From assembly GCA_963845675.1 (NCBI GenBank), contig CAWJSX010000005.1, positions 682,001 through 746,000 of the forward strand: 64,000 nucleotides of DNA. The letters are read 5' to 3'. Each line of letters opens with the position of its first letter. The stretch's first letter is position 1. The notes beneath the pieces were generated by a model. The model worked only from the letters and a program-made list of their open reading frames with translations, was not told where the DNA came from and ran no database searches. The DNA comes from CAWJMD01 sp963845675 (GTDB lineage: Bacteria; Actinomycetota; Actinomycetes; Actinomycetales; CAWJMD01). This document shows positions 8,889 through 18,368 of this stretch, in pieces. Both the position numbers and the translations under genes were made by a program.

Positions 8889-8898
8889 CCGCGTCCGA

Positions 8899-8904
8899 TA
8901 GCCT
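8899..8904 (+). promoter_or_regulatory. -10 box for mdh
   Basis: TAGCCT in the 89-bp gap before mdh, about 74 nt upstream of the ATG. It gives mdh its own transcript separate from purH-DUF3017. Confidence 0.4.
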
Positions 8905-8977
8905 CGCGGCAGACCTCGAGTCGCCGACGAGCACACCGGGCCGGCGGCTCGCACACGCGAAGCGAGGAGACCCCACC

Positions 8978-9934
8978 ATGGCGCGCAAGGGCACGGTGAC
9001 CGTCGTCGGAGCCGGCTACTACGGATCCACGACGGCGCAGCGACTGGCCGAGTACGACATCTTCTCCAAGGTCGTCCTCACCGACATCAAGGACGGTTGG
9101 GCCGAGGGCCTCGCGCTCGACCTCAACCAGTCCCGTCCCGTGGAGGGCTTCGAGACCGAGGTCGTCGGCAGGACCACCTCGCCCGAGGGTGACGGCTACG
9201 AGGTGATCGAGGGCTCCGACATCGTCGTGATCACCGCCGGCCTGCCGCGCAAGCCCGGCATGAGCCGGATGGACCTGCTCGAGGTCAACGCCAAGATCGT
9301 GCGCGGTGTCGCCGAGAACGTGGCGCGTTTCGCCCCCGACGCCGTGATCATCAACGTGTCGAACCCGCTCGACGAGATGACGACCCTCGTCCAGCTGGCT
9401 TCCGGCTTCCCGCACCAGCGGGTGATGGGGCAGGCGGGCATGCTCGACACCGCCCGCTTCACCAACTCCGTCGCCGAGAGGTGCGGCGTGCCGGTCTCGT
9501 CCGTGCGCACCCTCACCCTCGGGTCCCACGGCGACACGATGGTGCCGGTGCCGAGCCTGTGCACGGTGGACGGCAAGCCCCTGACCGAGGTGCTCGACGC
9601 CGCGACCATCGACGAGCTGGTGACGCGTACCCGCAACGGTGGCGCCGAGGTCGTGGCCCTGCTCAAGTCGGGCTCCGCCTACTACGCGCCGTCGGCGGCA
9701 GCCGCCCGCATGGCGCGCGCCGTGGCCGAGGACTCCGGCGCCGTGATGCCGGTCTGCGCCTGGGTCGACGGCGAGTTCGGCATCGAGGGCGTGTACCTCG
9801 GCGTCGAGGCCGAGATCGGCGCCCAGGGCGTCCGGAAGGTCGTCGAGACCGCGCTGACCGACACCGAGCTGGCCGGCCTCAAGGAGGCCGCCGCAGCAGT
9901 CAGGGCCAAGGCAACGGACGTTGCCAGCCTCTGA
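8978..9934 (+). CDS. mdh: Malate dehydrogenase (LDH-like type)
   Basis: 318 residues from an ATG at 8978 behind AGCGAGGAGA. The NAD-binding GAGYYGSTTAQ (GxGxxG type) is followed by the adenosine-binding acidic residue in VVLTDIKDG. TAGLPRKPGMSRMDLL is the substrate-loop region; its Arg residues favour dicarboxylates. VSNPLDEMT and the catalytic His in TLGSHGDTMVP follow. This is the LDH-like malate dehydrogenase of the TCA cycle, here close to sucCD. The last 14 nt overlap the next gene. Confidence 0.95.
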   Translation: MARKGTVTVVGAGYYGSTTAQRLAEYDIFSKVVLTDIKDGWAEGLALDLNQSRPVEGFETEVVGRTTSPEGDGYEVIEGSDIVVITAGLPRKPGMSRMDLLEVNAKIVRGVAENVARFAPDAVIINVSNPLDEMTTLVQLASGFPHQRVMGQAGMLDTARFTNSVAERCGVPVSSVRTLTLGSHGDTMVPVPSLCTVDGKPLTEVLDAATIDELVTRTRNGGAEVVALLKSGSAYYAPSAAAARMARAVAEDSGAVMPVCAWVDGEFGIEGVYLGVEAEIGAQGVRKVVETALTDTELAGLKEAAAAVRAKATDVASL

Positions 9935-10685
9935 GCGACCCGTAGCCCTCGTCACGGGGGCGAGTCGCACGGCCGGCATCGGCTCGGCTGTCGCGACCGC
10001 CCTCGCCGAGGACGGCTGGGACGTCGCCGTCACCTACTGGCAGCCGTACGACGAGCGGATGCCGTGGGGCGCCGAGCCGGAAGGCGTCAAGCAGGTTACG
10101 GCGGCGATCGAGGCGAAAGGCGCTCGCGCACTGGCGGTTCCAGCCGACCTGAGCGTGGCGGGCGCGGCGTCCGAGGTGTTCGACGCGGTGGAGGCGGCGT
10201 TCGGGTCGGTCACCGGCCTCGTCCTGTCGCACTGCGAGTCCGTCGACTCCGACATCCGGTCCACGTCGGTCGAGAGCTTCGACCTGCACATGGCCGTGAA
10301 CGCCCGAGCACCGTGGCTGCTGATCCGCGAGCTCGCGTCGCGGTACCGCGGTCCCTTCGGCCGGGGACGCATCGTGGCGCTCACCAGCGACCACACCGCA
10401 GGCAACCTCCCCTACGGGGCGAGCAAGGGTGCGCTCGACCGGATCGTCCTGGCCTCGGCTCGGGAGCTGGCCGACCTGGGCGTGACGGCGAACGTCGTGA
10501 ACCCGGGCGCCACCGACACCGGGTGGATGACGGACGACCTGCGCCGGCTGGTGAGCGAGCGGTCGCCGCTGGCCCGCGTGGGGACGCCGGACGACGCGGC
10601 GGCGCTGGTCGCCTTCCTCTGCTCCGAACGCGGAGGATGGGTCAACGGGCAGCTCCTCCACAGCGACGGCGGCGTCCACACCTGA
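9921..10685 (+). CDS. SDR family oxidoreductase
   Basis: 254 residues. The start used is a TTG at 9921 inside the mdh 3' end; no ATG or GTG precedes the Rossmann motif VTGASRTAGIGSA. That motif has two extra residues compared with classical TGxxxGIG. The catalytic Tyr and Lys are in YGASKGALD, and NPGATDTGWM and the C-terminal NGQLLHSDGG are classical SDR features (FabG-like). The substrate is unknown. The 14-nt overlap implies co-transcription with mdh. It is convergent with the S9 peptidase, with only 7 nt between the two stops. Confidence 0.85.
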   Translation: MPASERPVALVTGASRTAGIGSAVATALAEDGWDVAVTYWQPYDERMPWGAEPEGVKQVTAAIEAKGARALAVPADLSVAGAASEVFDAVEAAFGSVTGLVLSHCESVDSDIRSTSVESFDLHMAVNARAPWLLIRELASRYRGPFGRGRIVALTSDHTAGNLPYGASKGALDRIVLASARELADLGVTANVVNPGATDTGWMTDDLRRLVSERSPLARVGTPDDAAALVAFLCSERGGWVNGQLLHSDGGVHT

Positions 10686-10692
10686 CCCCGCG

Positions 10693-12741
10693 CTAGGGAG
10701 TCGGCGAGCCACCGTCAGTCGGCAGGAACCGCTGCCACCACCGCAGGATGTGCTCGAAGCGGGCGTGGCGGTGCTTCGGCCGGCCCGAGCGGCTGAGCTC
10801 GTGCCCCTCGCCGGGGAAGAGGAGCAGCTCGGCCTCGACCCCCTGGGCCCTGAGCGCTGCGTACCAGCGCTGACCCTGGTCGACCGGGCAGCGCCAGTCG
10901 GCCTCGGAGTGGATCACCAGCGTCGGCGTGGTGACCTCGGCGACGTGGGTCATCGGCGACTGCTCGCGCATGGCCTCCGGGCTCTGGTGATACTGCTGCG
11001 GGAAGAACCACCCGATGTCGGACGAGCCCGCGAAGCTCACGGCGTCGAGGTAGCCGCGCTCCACCACGGCCGCGGCGAAGCGGTCGGTGCGCGTGGTGAG
11101 CAGGGCCGTCATGTACCCGCCGTAGGAGCCACCCATCACCCCGACCCGCTCCGGGTCGAGCGGCAGGCGGTCGTCGGCGAGGCCCTCCTCGAGGAAGGCC
11201 AGCACGTCGTCGGCGTCCCGCTGACCGAACGCCGCCCTCACCGCGAGCCCGTGGTCCATGCCGTACCCGGCGGACCCACGTGGGTTGCACATCAGCACGG
11301 CGTAGCCGGCGCCCGCGTAGACCTGCGCCTCGTCGAACAGCCCCCAGCCGTACATCGCGTAGGGGCCGCCGTGGATGTTCAGCAGCACCGGGTACGGGCC
11401 TGCGCCGTGCACCTCCGGGTCGGGCAGCACGGCCCACCCGTGGACGGGGTAGCCGTCGTCGCTCGTGGCCTGCACCTCGACCAGCGGCCGGGTCCGCCCC
11501 GTGGACCGCAGAGGGGCCGCCAGGTCCGTCAGCCAGCGCGGCTCGCCGACGCCGCCCGCACCGGGCTCGTCGAGGCGCGCCAGGTCACCGGCCCGCTTCG
11601 GCGTGCTGACGAGCGCCACCACCGCCCCGTCGTCGCCGGGGGCCGCCGCGAGGCCGAGGACCTGACGGCGTCCCGCGGGCCCGGTCGCGGCCTCGTCGAG
11701 CACCTCCTTGCCGACCGGACCGCCGTCGAGGTCGATCTGCAGCGGCACGACGGCGCCGCGGTGCCGCGCGCTGACGAACGCGCTTCGTCCCCGCACGGCA
11801 AGCCGCGATCCGGGTTCGCCGAGGTCGATGCTGCCCACATCGGTGAGACGCTCCGGTGCGGTCGCCGACGCACCGTCCGCCGCGAGGTCGAGCCTGAACA
11901 GACCTGCGGTGGCGGCAACGAAGTCCGTTCCCTCCGAACCCATCTCGGACGCCACCAGCGCGAGTCGCTGGTTGTCCACCCACTCCACCTGGTTGACCGA
12001 GAGGTCGCCGCTCGTCAGCGGGTGGATCTGCCCGCCACCGGCGGCCACGACGTACGCGCCGGCGCGCAGGTCGTCCTCCCGGGTGTCGTGGCGGTCCGAG
12101 GTGAACGCGACCCACGACCCGTCCGGGCTCCAGGCCGGTGCGTGGTCGTCGTGGTCGCCGTCGGTCAGCTGCTGCGGCGTCAGGGGCAGCTCCGGCAGGT
12201 CGCCGTCGGGGCCGGCGTCGAGCCCGCTGACGTCGAGCACGAAGAGGTGCTCGCGGCGGTCGCGGGTGTAGCCGAGACCGTCCACCTTGTACTTGTTGGC
12301 CGTGACGAGGCGGGGCGGCTCCGCGTCGGGGCCGACCTTCTCGTCGGTGCCGTAGCGGCCCTCCTCGAGGACGCGCGCGCTGTAGACGAGGTGCGTGCCC
12401 TCCGGGCTCCAGCGCGGCTGCCCGGCGCCGGCCTTGTGGTCGGTGAGCACCAGCGGCTCGCCTCCGTGCAGGTCGACGAGGGCGACCTGGGGCGGGCCGC
12501 TCTCGGCCGCGCGCAGGAACGCCACCCGTGTGCCGTCGGGACTCACCACCGGCGAGGAGTCGCGGGGGCCGTTCGTCAGCCGCCGCACCCCTGAACCGTG
12601 GACCGGCACGGCCCACAGCTGCGAGCGGTAGCGGTCGGCAGCGAGGTCCGGACGCGAGACCGCCGTGACGGCGAGGGCGCCGTCAGGGGTCAGCGACGGG
12701 GCCGAGGCGACGCGGAGCAGGTCGAGGTCGTCAGGACGCAT
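10693..12741 (-). CDS. S9 family peptidase (prolyl oligopeptidase / acylaminoacyl-peptidase type)
   Basis: 682 residues from an ATG at 12741. The N-terminal ~400 residues form a beta-propeller with repeated WSPDG/VSPDGT blades (PVVSPDGTRVAFLR, APAWSPDGSWVAFTS) that gate access. The C-terminal alpha/beta-hydrolase has the nucleophile in GGSYGGYM (Ser about 539), Asp about 615 in HSEADWRCP and His about 647 in GEGHELSRSG. No signal peptide, so cytoplasmic; it would cleave short peptides or acylated amino acids. A TACGGT box 6 nt before the ATG suggests a leaderless transcript. Confidence 0.93.
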   Translation of the reverse strand: MRPDDLDLLRVASAPSLTPDGALAVTAVSRPDLAADRYRSQLWAVPVHGSGVRRLTNGPRDSSPVVSPDGTRVAFLRAAESGPPQVALVDLHGGEPLVLTDHKAGAGQPRWSPEGTHLVYSARVLEEGRYGTDEKVGPDAEPPRLVTANKYKVDGLGYTRDRREHLFVLDVSGLDAGPDGDLPELPLTPQQLTDGDHDDHAPAWSPDGSWVAFTSDRHDTREDDLRAGAYVVAAGGGQIHPLTSGDLSVNQVEWVDNQRLALVASEMGSEGTDFVAATAGLFRLDLAADGASATAPERLTDVGSIDLGEPGSRLAVRGRSAFVSARHRGAVVPLQIDLDGGPVGKEVLDEAATGPAGRRQVLGLAAAPGDDGAVVALVSTPKRAGDLARLDEPGAGGVGEPRWLTDLAAPLRSTGRTRPLVEVQATSDDGYPVHGWAVLPDPEVHGAGPYPVLLNIHGGPYAMYGWGLFDEAQVYAGAGYAVLMCNPRGSAGYGMDHGLAVRAAFGQRDADDVLAFLEEGLADDRLPLDPERVGVMGGSYGGYMTALLTTRTDRFAAAVVERGYLDAVSFAGSSDIGWFFPQQYHQSPEAMREQSPMTHVAEVTTPTLVIHSEADWRCPVDQGQRWYAALRAQGVEAELLLFPGEGHELSRSGRPKHRHARFEHILRWWQRFLPTDGGSPTP

Positions 12742-12747
12742 GACCGC

Positions 12748-12753
12748 ACCGTA
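12748..12753 (-). promoter_or_regulatory. -10 box of the S9 peptidase (leaderless)
   Basis: TACGGT on the minus strand ends 6 nt before the ATG at 12741, with no ribosome site between, so the mRNA is probably leaderless. Confidence 0.45.
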
Positions 12754-12811
12754 ACCGCCCCCCTGCCACGTCGCGCGGTGCGGTGCGCCGTGTGCACCGC
12801 GCCGGCCTGGG

Positions 12812-12817
12812 TACGGT
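12812..12817 (+). promoter_or_regulatory. -10 box for the DUF998 gene
   Basis: TACGGT on the plus strand, 41 nt before the DUF998 ATG. It is the divergent partner of the identical hexamer serving the S9 peptidase. Confidence 0.35.
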
Positions 12818-12858
12818 GACGCCGACCGACCTGACGACATGGACCGAGGTGGCACGCG

Positions 12859-13524
12859 ATGGCGAGGACCGTTGACGAGCAGGTCGCCGGTCGCGGCGAT
12901 GTGGGGGCCCCGTGGTGGGCCCTGGCCTCAGCGACCGCCGCACCGGTCCTCCTGATCGGCGGGTGGACCGTGGCGGCTGCCCTGCAGCGCGGTGGGTTCG
13001 ACCAGGTCTCCCAGACGATCAGCGCGCTCGCCGCGCTCGACGCCGACCACCGTTGGGTGATGACGGCGGCGATCGCGGGGACCGGGGCGGCGCACGTCGT
13101 GACAGCCCTGGGGCTGAGAGACGCCGCGACCCCCGGCCGGTGGGTCCATGCCCTCGGCGGAGCCGCGACGGTGCTGGTGGCGGTCTTCCCACAGCCCTCT
13201 GTGGACGGGGACTCGGCCGCCCACGTCGCCTCCGCGGCCGTGGCGTTCGGCGCCCTGGCGGCGTGGCCGGTCGTCTCGTGGAAGCGCCGGTCCGCCGACC
13301 CTCGGCGCCGGCCCTGGGGAGTGCGGCCGCGAACGGTGGCGGGAGCGGCGCTGGTGCTCGTTGGCACGCTCGGCTGGTTCGTCGCCGAGCTGGTGAACGA
13401 CACCGACCGTGTGGGCGTCAGCGAGAGGACGGCTGCGGCCGCACAAGCGCTGTGGCCGCTGGCGGTGGTCCTGTCGACGCGCCTCAGCCGACGACGCGCA
13501 CCCCGTCCTGCCAGACGCCGCTGA
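12859..13524 (+). CDS. DUF998 family membrane protein
   Basis: 221 residues from an ATG at 12859. Six hydrophobic segments: the first is LASATAAPVLLIGGWTVAA, the last ALWPLAVVLSTRL. The family signature follows the first helix in GGFDQVSQTISALAA, and a conserved HxxA-type pattern occurs at DGDSAAHVASAAVAFG. DUF998 proteins are six-helix membrane proteins of unknown function. The basic C-terminus (RRRAPRPARRR) would be cytoplasmic. Its final 41 nt overlap the convergent amidohydrolase. Confidence 0.85.
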   Translation: MARTVDEQVAGRGDVGAPWWALASATAAPVLLIGGWTVAAALQRGGFDQVSQTISALAALDADHRWVMTAAIAGTGAAHVVTALGLRDAATPGRWVHALGGAATVLVAVFPQPSVDGDSAAHVASAAVAFGALAAWPVVSWKRRSADPRRRPWGVRPRTVAGAALVLVGTLGWFVAELVNDTDRVGVSERTAAAAQALWPLAVVLSTRLSRRRAPRPARRR

Positions 13525-14683
13525 CACGTGCTGCCATGCCGGTCAGGTCGCGGGCGTCTCCGTCCACCAGCACGAGATCGGCGCGGAACCCCGCCTCCAG
13601 GCGGCCGATCTCGTCCTGCAGCCCGAGGAGCCGCGCGGCGTCGGACGTGGTCGCGCGCAGCACGGCCTCCGGGCTCATCCCGCACTCCGCCATCAGGGGC
13701 AGCTCGTCGAGGTTGGTGCCGTGGGCGCCGATGCCGGAGTCGGTGCCCATCGCGATCGGCACGCCCGCCTCCACCGCCCGCGTGATCGCCCGTGTGTGGA
13801 TCTCGGCCGTGGCCCGTGCCTTGTCGACCATCACCGTGGGGATCGCGGCCCCGGCGTCCGCCGCGGCGATCACCGAGCGGGGGGCCACGAGCGTGGGCAC
13901 GAGCCAGGTCCCCCTCTCCAGCATGAGGTCGATGGCCTCGTCGTCGAGGTAGATCCCGTGCTCGATCGACCGGATGCCCGCGCGGACGGCGTTCTTGATG
14001 CCGTCGGCTCCCTGGGCGTGGGCCATCACGGGCTTGTGCTGCGCGTCCGCCTCCTCGACCAGCACGGCCAGCTCGGCGGGCGAGAACTGGGAGTGCCGCG
14101 GGTCGTCCGCCGGCGACAGGACGCCCCCGGTGGTGCAGACCTTGAGCACGTCGGCGCCGGCACGCATCACCTCACGGGCCTTGTGCCGCATGGGATCCAC
14201 GCCGTCGACCACTCCTGACGGCAACCCCGGGTGCGGCTGGAGGAAGGGCACGTCCGCGCCGCACGGCATGCACCCGTCGCCGTGCCCTCCCGTCTGCGAC
14301 AGGATCGACACCGAGATCTGCATCCGCGGCCCGCGCACCAGGCCGTTCTCGACCGCCCGCTTGAGGCCGAGGTCCGCGCCGCCGGCGTCCCGCACGGTCG
14401 TCACACCGGTGTCCAGCGTCGCCGACAGGTTGCCGACCGCCTCGTAGAAGGCGTACGAGAACGGTGTCTGCAGCATCTTCAGCATGTCGATGCCCGAGAA
14501 CATCACGTGCACGTGGCAGTCGACGAAGCCCGGCATCAGGGTCGAGCCGGTGCAGTCCACGGACGTGTCGCCGTCCAGGTCGCGCCCCACTCCGACGACG
14601 CGGCCGTCCTCCACGACCACGTCGCCTGCGGCGAACGCCGAGCCGTCGAACAGGGAACCACCGTGCAGGAGAGTGCGAGTCAT
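13484..14683 (-). CDS. Metal-dependent amidohydrolase (imidazolonepropionase/prolidase-like)
   Basis: 399 residues from an ATG at 14683. The composite N-terminal beta domain is followed by the TIM-barrel metal ligands: HxH in DCHVHVMF, a likely carbamylated Lys in DVLKVCTTGG, His in MAHAQGAD and SIEHGIYLD, and Asp in MGTDSGIG. The HGDGCMPCGADVP segment and overall pattern resemble the amidohydrolase subgroup that includes Xaa-Pro dipeptidases and aryldialkylphosphatase-like enzymes. The substrate cannot be read from sequence. It is convergent with DUF998 and 21 nt upstream (in the leftward direction) from the GH13 gene terminus. Confidence 0.88.
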   Translation of the reverse strand: MTRTLLHGGSLFDGSAFAAGDVVVEDGRVVGVGRDLDGDTSVDCTGSTLMPGFVDCHVHVMFSGIDMLKMLQTPFSYAFYEAVGNLSATLDTGVTTVRDAGGADLGLKRAVENGLVRGPRMQISVSILSQTGGHGDGCMPCGADVPFLQPHPGLPSGVVDGVDPMRHKAREVMRAGADVLKVCTTGGVLSPADDPRHSQFSPAELAVLVEEADAQHKPVMAHAQGADGIKNAVRAGIRSIEHGIYLDDEAIDLMLERGTWLVPTLVAPRSVIAAADAGAAIPTVMVDKARATAEIHTRAITRAVEAGVPIAMGTDSGIGAHGTNLDELPLMAECGMSPEAVLRATTSDAARLLGLQDEIGRLEAGFRADLVLVDGDARDLTGMAARVSGVWQDGVRVVG

Positions 14684-14704
14684 GGCGTCACCCTGCCACG
14701 CGGC

Positions 14705-16388
14705 TCAGCGGAGTCGGCGGGAGCCCGGCCCGACGACACGCAGCCACCGGTACCCGTAGCCGTCGAGCTGCACCTCGGCGCTTCCGGTCGCGTCCAGTGT
14801 CGTGGTGCCGTCGCACAGCAGGTCGACGAGCTCGTGCTCCTGTCCGCACCCGTCGAGGGTCAGCGGCACGGTGCGCGCCTCGTTGCCGAGGTTGTGCACC
14901 GCGACCATCGACGCGTCGACCCCAGGTGCACCGGTGCGCGAGCACGTCGGCGTGCGGCTGCTCCAGCACCGTGAACTCGGCCCACCCGAGCTCGGGGCAC
15001 TCGCGGTAGCGCCGTGCCAGCAGGGAGACGAACCTCAGCAGCGAGTCCGGGTCGCGGCGCTGGGCCGCGACGTTGACGAACTCGGGCCCGAACCCGCCCT
15101 CGACCACGGGTGACGGGAGGCGGGAGGGCGCCGCCTCGGAGAAGCCGCCGTTCTTCTCGTCGCTCCACTGCATCGGCGTCCGCACCGCCAGACGGCCTTC
15201 GACCTCGAGGTTCTCGCCCATCCCGATCTCCTCGCCGTAGAAGAGGACCGGGGTGCCGGGCAGCGAGAACAGCAGGCTGTAGACCATGCGGACACGCCGC
15301 GGGTCGCCGGCGAGCATCGGTGGGAGGCGGCGTCGCAGTCCCCGTCCGAACAGCTGCATCGACTCGTCCGGGCCGAAGGCGTCGAAGACCTCCTGACGCT
15401 CGGAGTCGCTGAGCTTGTCGAGGGTGAGCTCGTCGTGGTTGCGCACGAAGGTGGCCCACTGGGAGTCGGTGTCGATCGGCGGCCTGCCGCTGCAACGCCT
15501 TGGCGAGCGGGCCGGCGTCGGCGCGTGCCAACGACAGGTACATCGCCTGCATGCCGATGAAGTCGAACTGCATCGTGAGCTCGTCGCCGTCCGACGCCGC
15601 CGAAGAACGTCAGCTGCTGCTCGTGCGGCAGGTTGACCTCGCCGAGCAGCACCCCGCTGCCGACACGGCGCCCCAGGAACGAGCGCAGGTCGCGCAGGTA
15701 CTCGTGGGGGTCGGCGAGACCGTGGCCGTCGGCCGGCTCGATGCCGCGCGTCTCGAGCAGGAACGGGACGGCGTCGACGCGGAAACCGGACAGGCCCAGC
15801 TCGAGCCAGAAGCCCATCACCTTGGCGATCTCGTCGCGGACGCGCGGGTTGGCGACGTTGAGGTCGGGCTGGTGCTTGTAGAAGCGGTGCAGGTACCACT
15901 CGCCGGTCTTCTCGTCGTGCTCCCAGATGCTCGACTCCTGGTCGGGGAACACGACCTCCTGCGACGTGTCGGGCGGCGTGTCGGAGCGCCAGACGTAGAA
16001 GTCGCGATACGGCGAGGTCTTGCTGGCGCGAGCCGACCTGAACCAGGGGTGCTTGTCGGACGTGTGGTTGACCACGAGGTCCGCGATCACGCGGATGCCG
16101 CGGTCCCGGCAGGTGCGGATCAGCTCGACCACGTCGCCGTGCGTGCCGAGGCGCGGGTCGACCCCGTAGAAGTCGGTGATGTCGTAGCCGTCGTCGCGCT
16201 CGGCCGTCGGGTAGAACGGCATCAGCCACAGGCACGTGACACCGAGCTCGGCCAGGTGGTCGACGCGCTCCGACGAGGCCGGCGAAGTCACCGGTGCCGT
16301 CGCCGTCGGAGTCGAAGAAGGTCTCGACGTCGAGGCAGTAGACGACAGCGGTCTTCCACCAGAGGTCACCGGTCGCGCTGATCCTCAC
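14705..16388 (-). pseudogene. GH13 trehalose-synthase-like alpha-amylase family protein (frame disrupted)
   Basis: Starts at GTG 16388 behind GGAGGTG, overlapping the preceding stop by 4 nt. Pieced over four +1 sites (near 16274, 15594, 15486 and 14918) it gives about 560 residues typical of the maltose alpha-glucosyltransferase/trehalose synthase group. GH13 regions are all present: DLVVNHTSDKHPW, GFRVDAVPFLL (nucleophile Asp), LLGEVNLP (acid/base Glu) and FVRNHDELTL (third Asp). The length leaves remainder 1 mod 3, as four insertions predict. It is coupled to the flavin oxidoreductase gene, a pairing known for this GH13 group. All catalytic residues survive, so I suspect sequence error, not decay. 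Confidence 0.85.
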
Positions 16389-17393
16389 GCCGGCACCTCC
16401 GTCGCCGCCGGCGTCACCGGCGGCGGGGCCTGCACGTCGAGCTGCGGCAGCACGTGCGCACCGAACGCGTCGATGAACGCCTCCTGCTCGGTGCCGACGT
16501 GGTGGAGGTAGATCTCGTCGAAACCGAGGTCGGCGAGCTCCGGCCAGACGCGCTGCGTGCCATCCGAGGTCGGACGAGACGAGGACGGCCTCGCGCACCT
16601 GGTCGGGGGTCACGTGCTCGCTGACCGCGTCGAAGGTCTCGGCCGTGTCGATGTCCCAGCACGCCGGCGGCGGGAAGACGTTGCTGCGCCACTGGTCGTG
16701 GGCGATCCGCAGGGCCTCCTGCTCGTCGGGTGCCCACGACACGTGCACCTGCAGGTACAGCCGTCCCCGTCCGCCGGCGTCGCGGTACGCGTCGACCATC
16801 CTGCGCAGGTGGTCGTGCGGCTGGTTGACCGTCACCAGGCCGTCGGCCCACGCCGCGACGTCGTGGGCGGTCTGCACGCTGACGGCCGGTCCGACCAGGG
16901 CGGGCGGCACCTCGGGCAGCGTCCAGATCCGCGCCCGGTCGACGCGGACGAGCCCGTCGTGGCTGACCTCCTCGCCGCGGTGCAGCGCACGGATGATGTC
17001 GACGCACTCGCGCAGCCGGGCCGTCCGCAGCTCCTTGCGCGGCCACACGTCCCCGGTGATGTGCTCGTTCGACGCCTCACCGCGTGCCGAGCGCCACCCA
17101 GAGCCGCTGCGGGAACATCGCCGCCAGGGTCGCCGAGGCCTGGGCGACGATCGCCGGGTGGTAGCGCTGCCCCGGGGCGTTGACGACGCCGAAGGGCAGG
17201 CCGGTCGTCGCCATCGCCGCGCCGAGCCACGACCAGGCGAAGCCGGACTGTCCCTGGCGGGCGCTCCAGGGCGAGAAGTGGTCGGAGCGACATGGCGGCG
17301 CTGAAGCCTGCGTCCTGCGGCGGCGCGGACCGCGGTCAGCAGCGCGGTGGGGTGGACCTGCTCGTGCGAGCTGTGGAAGCCGATCACCGTCAT
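16385..17393 (-). pseudogene. LLM-class flavin oxidoreductase, TIGR03885-like (frame disrupted)
   Basis: Begins MTVIGFHSSHEQVHP at 17393 and ends in GTGA overlap with the GH13 gene. The frame breaks near 17317, 17287, 17082 and 16564, each repaired by removing one base. Repaired, it reads a luciferase-like TIM barrel of about 335 residues: SAAM, GEASNEHITGDVWP, WADGLVTVNQPHD and DEIYLHHVGTEQEAFID. The HHVG ending and the partnership with a trehalose-synthase-like GH13 fit TIGR03885, a flavin-dependent LLM subgroup thought not to use F420. The substrate is unknown. Length is 1 mod 3, matching four insertions. Confidence 0.8.
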
Positions 17394-17490
17394 GACCGAC
17401 CTGTCTACCGCGCCCGGGCCGATCTCGCGCGGCGTCGGCCCGGGGCGGCAGGTGGCCGGGTGGCCGGCGGTGGGTGGTGCTCGACGGCGC

Positions 17491-18327
17491 TCAGTCGTCC
17501 CAGTCGGGGCCGAACGGCGGGTCGATGACCCGGTTGCCCGTCAGTGACAGCTCGTCCAGACGTGCGACGTCCTCGGCGGCCAGCTCGACCTCGAGGGCGG
17601 CCAGGTTCTCGCGCCGACGGTCGGGGTTCGTGGACCGCGGCAGTACGACGACGCCCTCCTGACGGGCGAGCCATGCGATCGCGACCTGGGCCGGGGTGGC
17701 CTTGCGGTCGTCGGCGATCTCCCTGAGTGCGGGCTGGTCGATGAGGCCCTTGCCGTTGGCCAGCGGCGAGTAGGCCGTCAGCAGGATCTCGCGCTCACGG
17801 GCGACGTCGATGAGGCGGTCCTGGTTCAGCTGCGCGTGGTACTCGACCTGGTCGTTGAAGAGCTCCGGCACCGCGTCGTGCAGCCGGCCCAGCATCGCCG
17901 CGGGCGTGTTGCAGACGCCCAGCTCGCGGATGGTGCCCTGCTCGCGCAGCTCGAGCAGTGCGCCGAGCGCGTCGACGAGCCGCTGGTCGCCACCCACCGG
18001 CCAGTGCAGCAGCAGCAGGTCGAGGTGGTCGACGCCCAGCGAGGTGAGGGATCGCTTCGCGCTGCTCTTGACCCGCTCGGTGTCGTAGTCCTTCTGCCAC
18101 ACCTTCGTGGTCAGCCAGAAGTCGTCGCGGGCCACACCGCTGCGCGCGATGCCCTGCCCGACCTGCTCCTCGTTGCCGTAGATGAAGGCCGTGTCGAGGT
18201 GCCGGTACCCGGCCGCGAGGGCGTCGGCGACACCCTCGGAGGCGTCGCTGCCGGTGACCTCCCACGTGCCGTAGCCGATCGTGGGGACCTCGACGCCGCG
18301 GACGGTGGTCGTGAAGGGGATCGTCAT
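17491..18327 (-). CDS. Aldo/keto reductase
   Basis: 278 residues from an ATG at 18327. AKR tetrad: Asp and Tyr in HLDTAFIYGNE, Lys in LTTKVWQKD, His in LLLLHWPVGG. The C-terminal VVVLPRSTNPDRRREN holds the NADPH-phosphate contact. It resembles 2,5-diketo-gluconate-reductase-type AKRs; the physiological substrate is unknown. It sits 41 nt downstream of purU on the same strand, so it may share its transcript. Between its stop and the LLM gene start are 97 bp in which I see nothing distinctive. Confidence 0.92.
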   Translation of the reverse strand: MTIPFTTTVRGVEVPTIGYGTWEVTGSDASEGVADALAAGYRHLDTAFIYGNEEQVGQGIARSGVARDDFWLTTKVWQKDYDTERVKSSAKRSLTSLGVDHLDLLLLHWPVGGDQRLVDALGALLELREQGTIRELGVCNTPAAMLGRLHDAVPELFNDQVEYHAQLNQDRLIDVAREREILLTAYSPLANGKGLIDQPALREIADDRKATPAQVAIAWLARQEGVVVLPRSTNPDRRRENLAALEVELAAEDVARLDELSLTGNRVIDPPFGPDWDD

Positions 18328-18368
18328 GCCACGTGCCAGCGCCGAGGGCGTTCCGGGCATTCCCCGCG

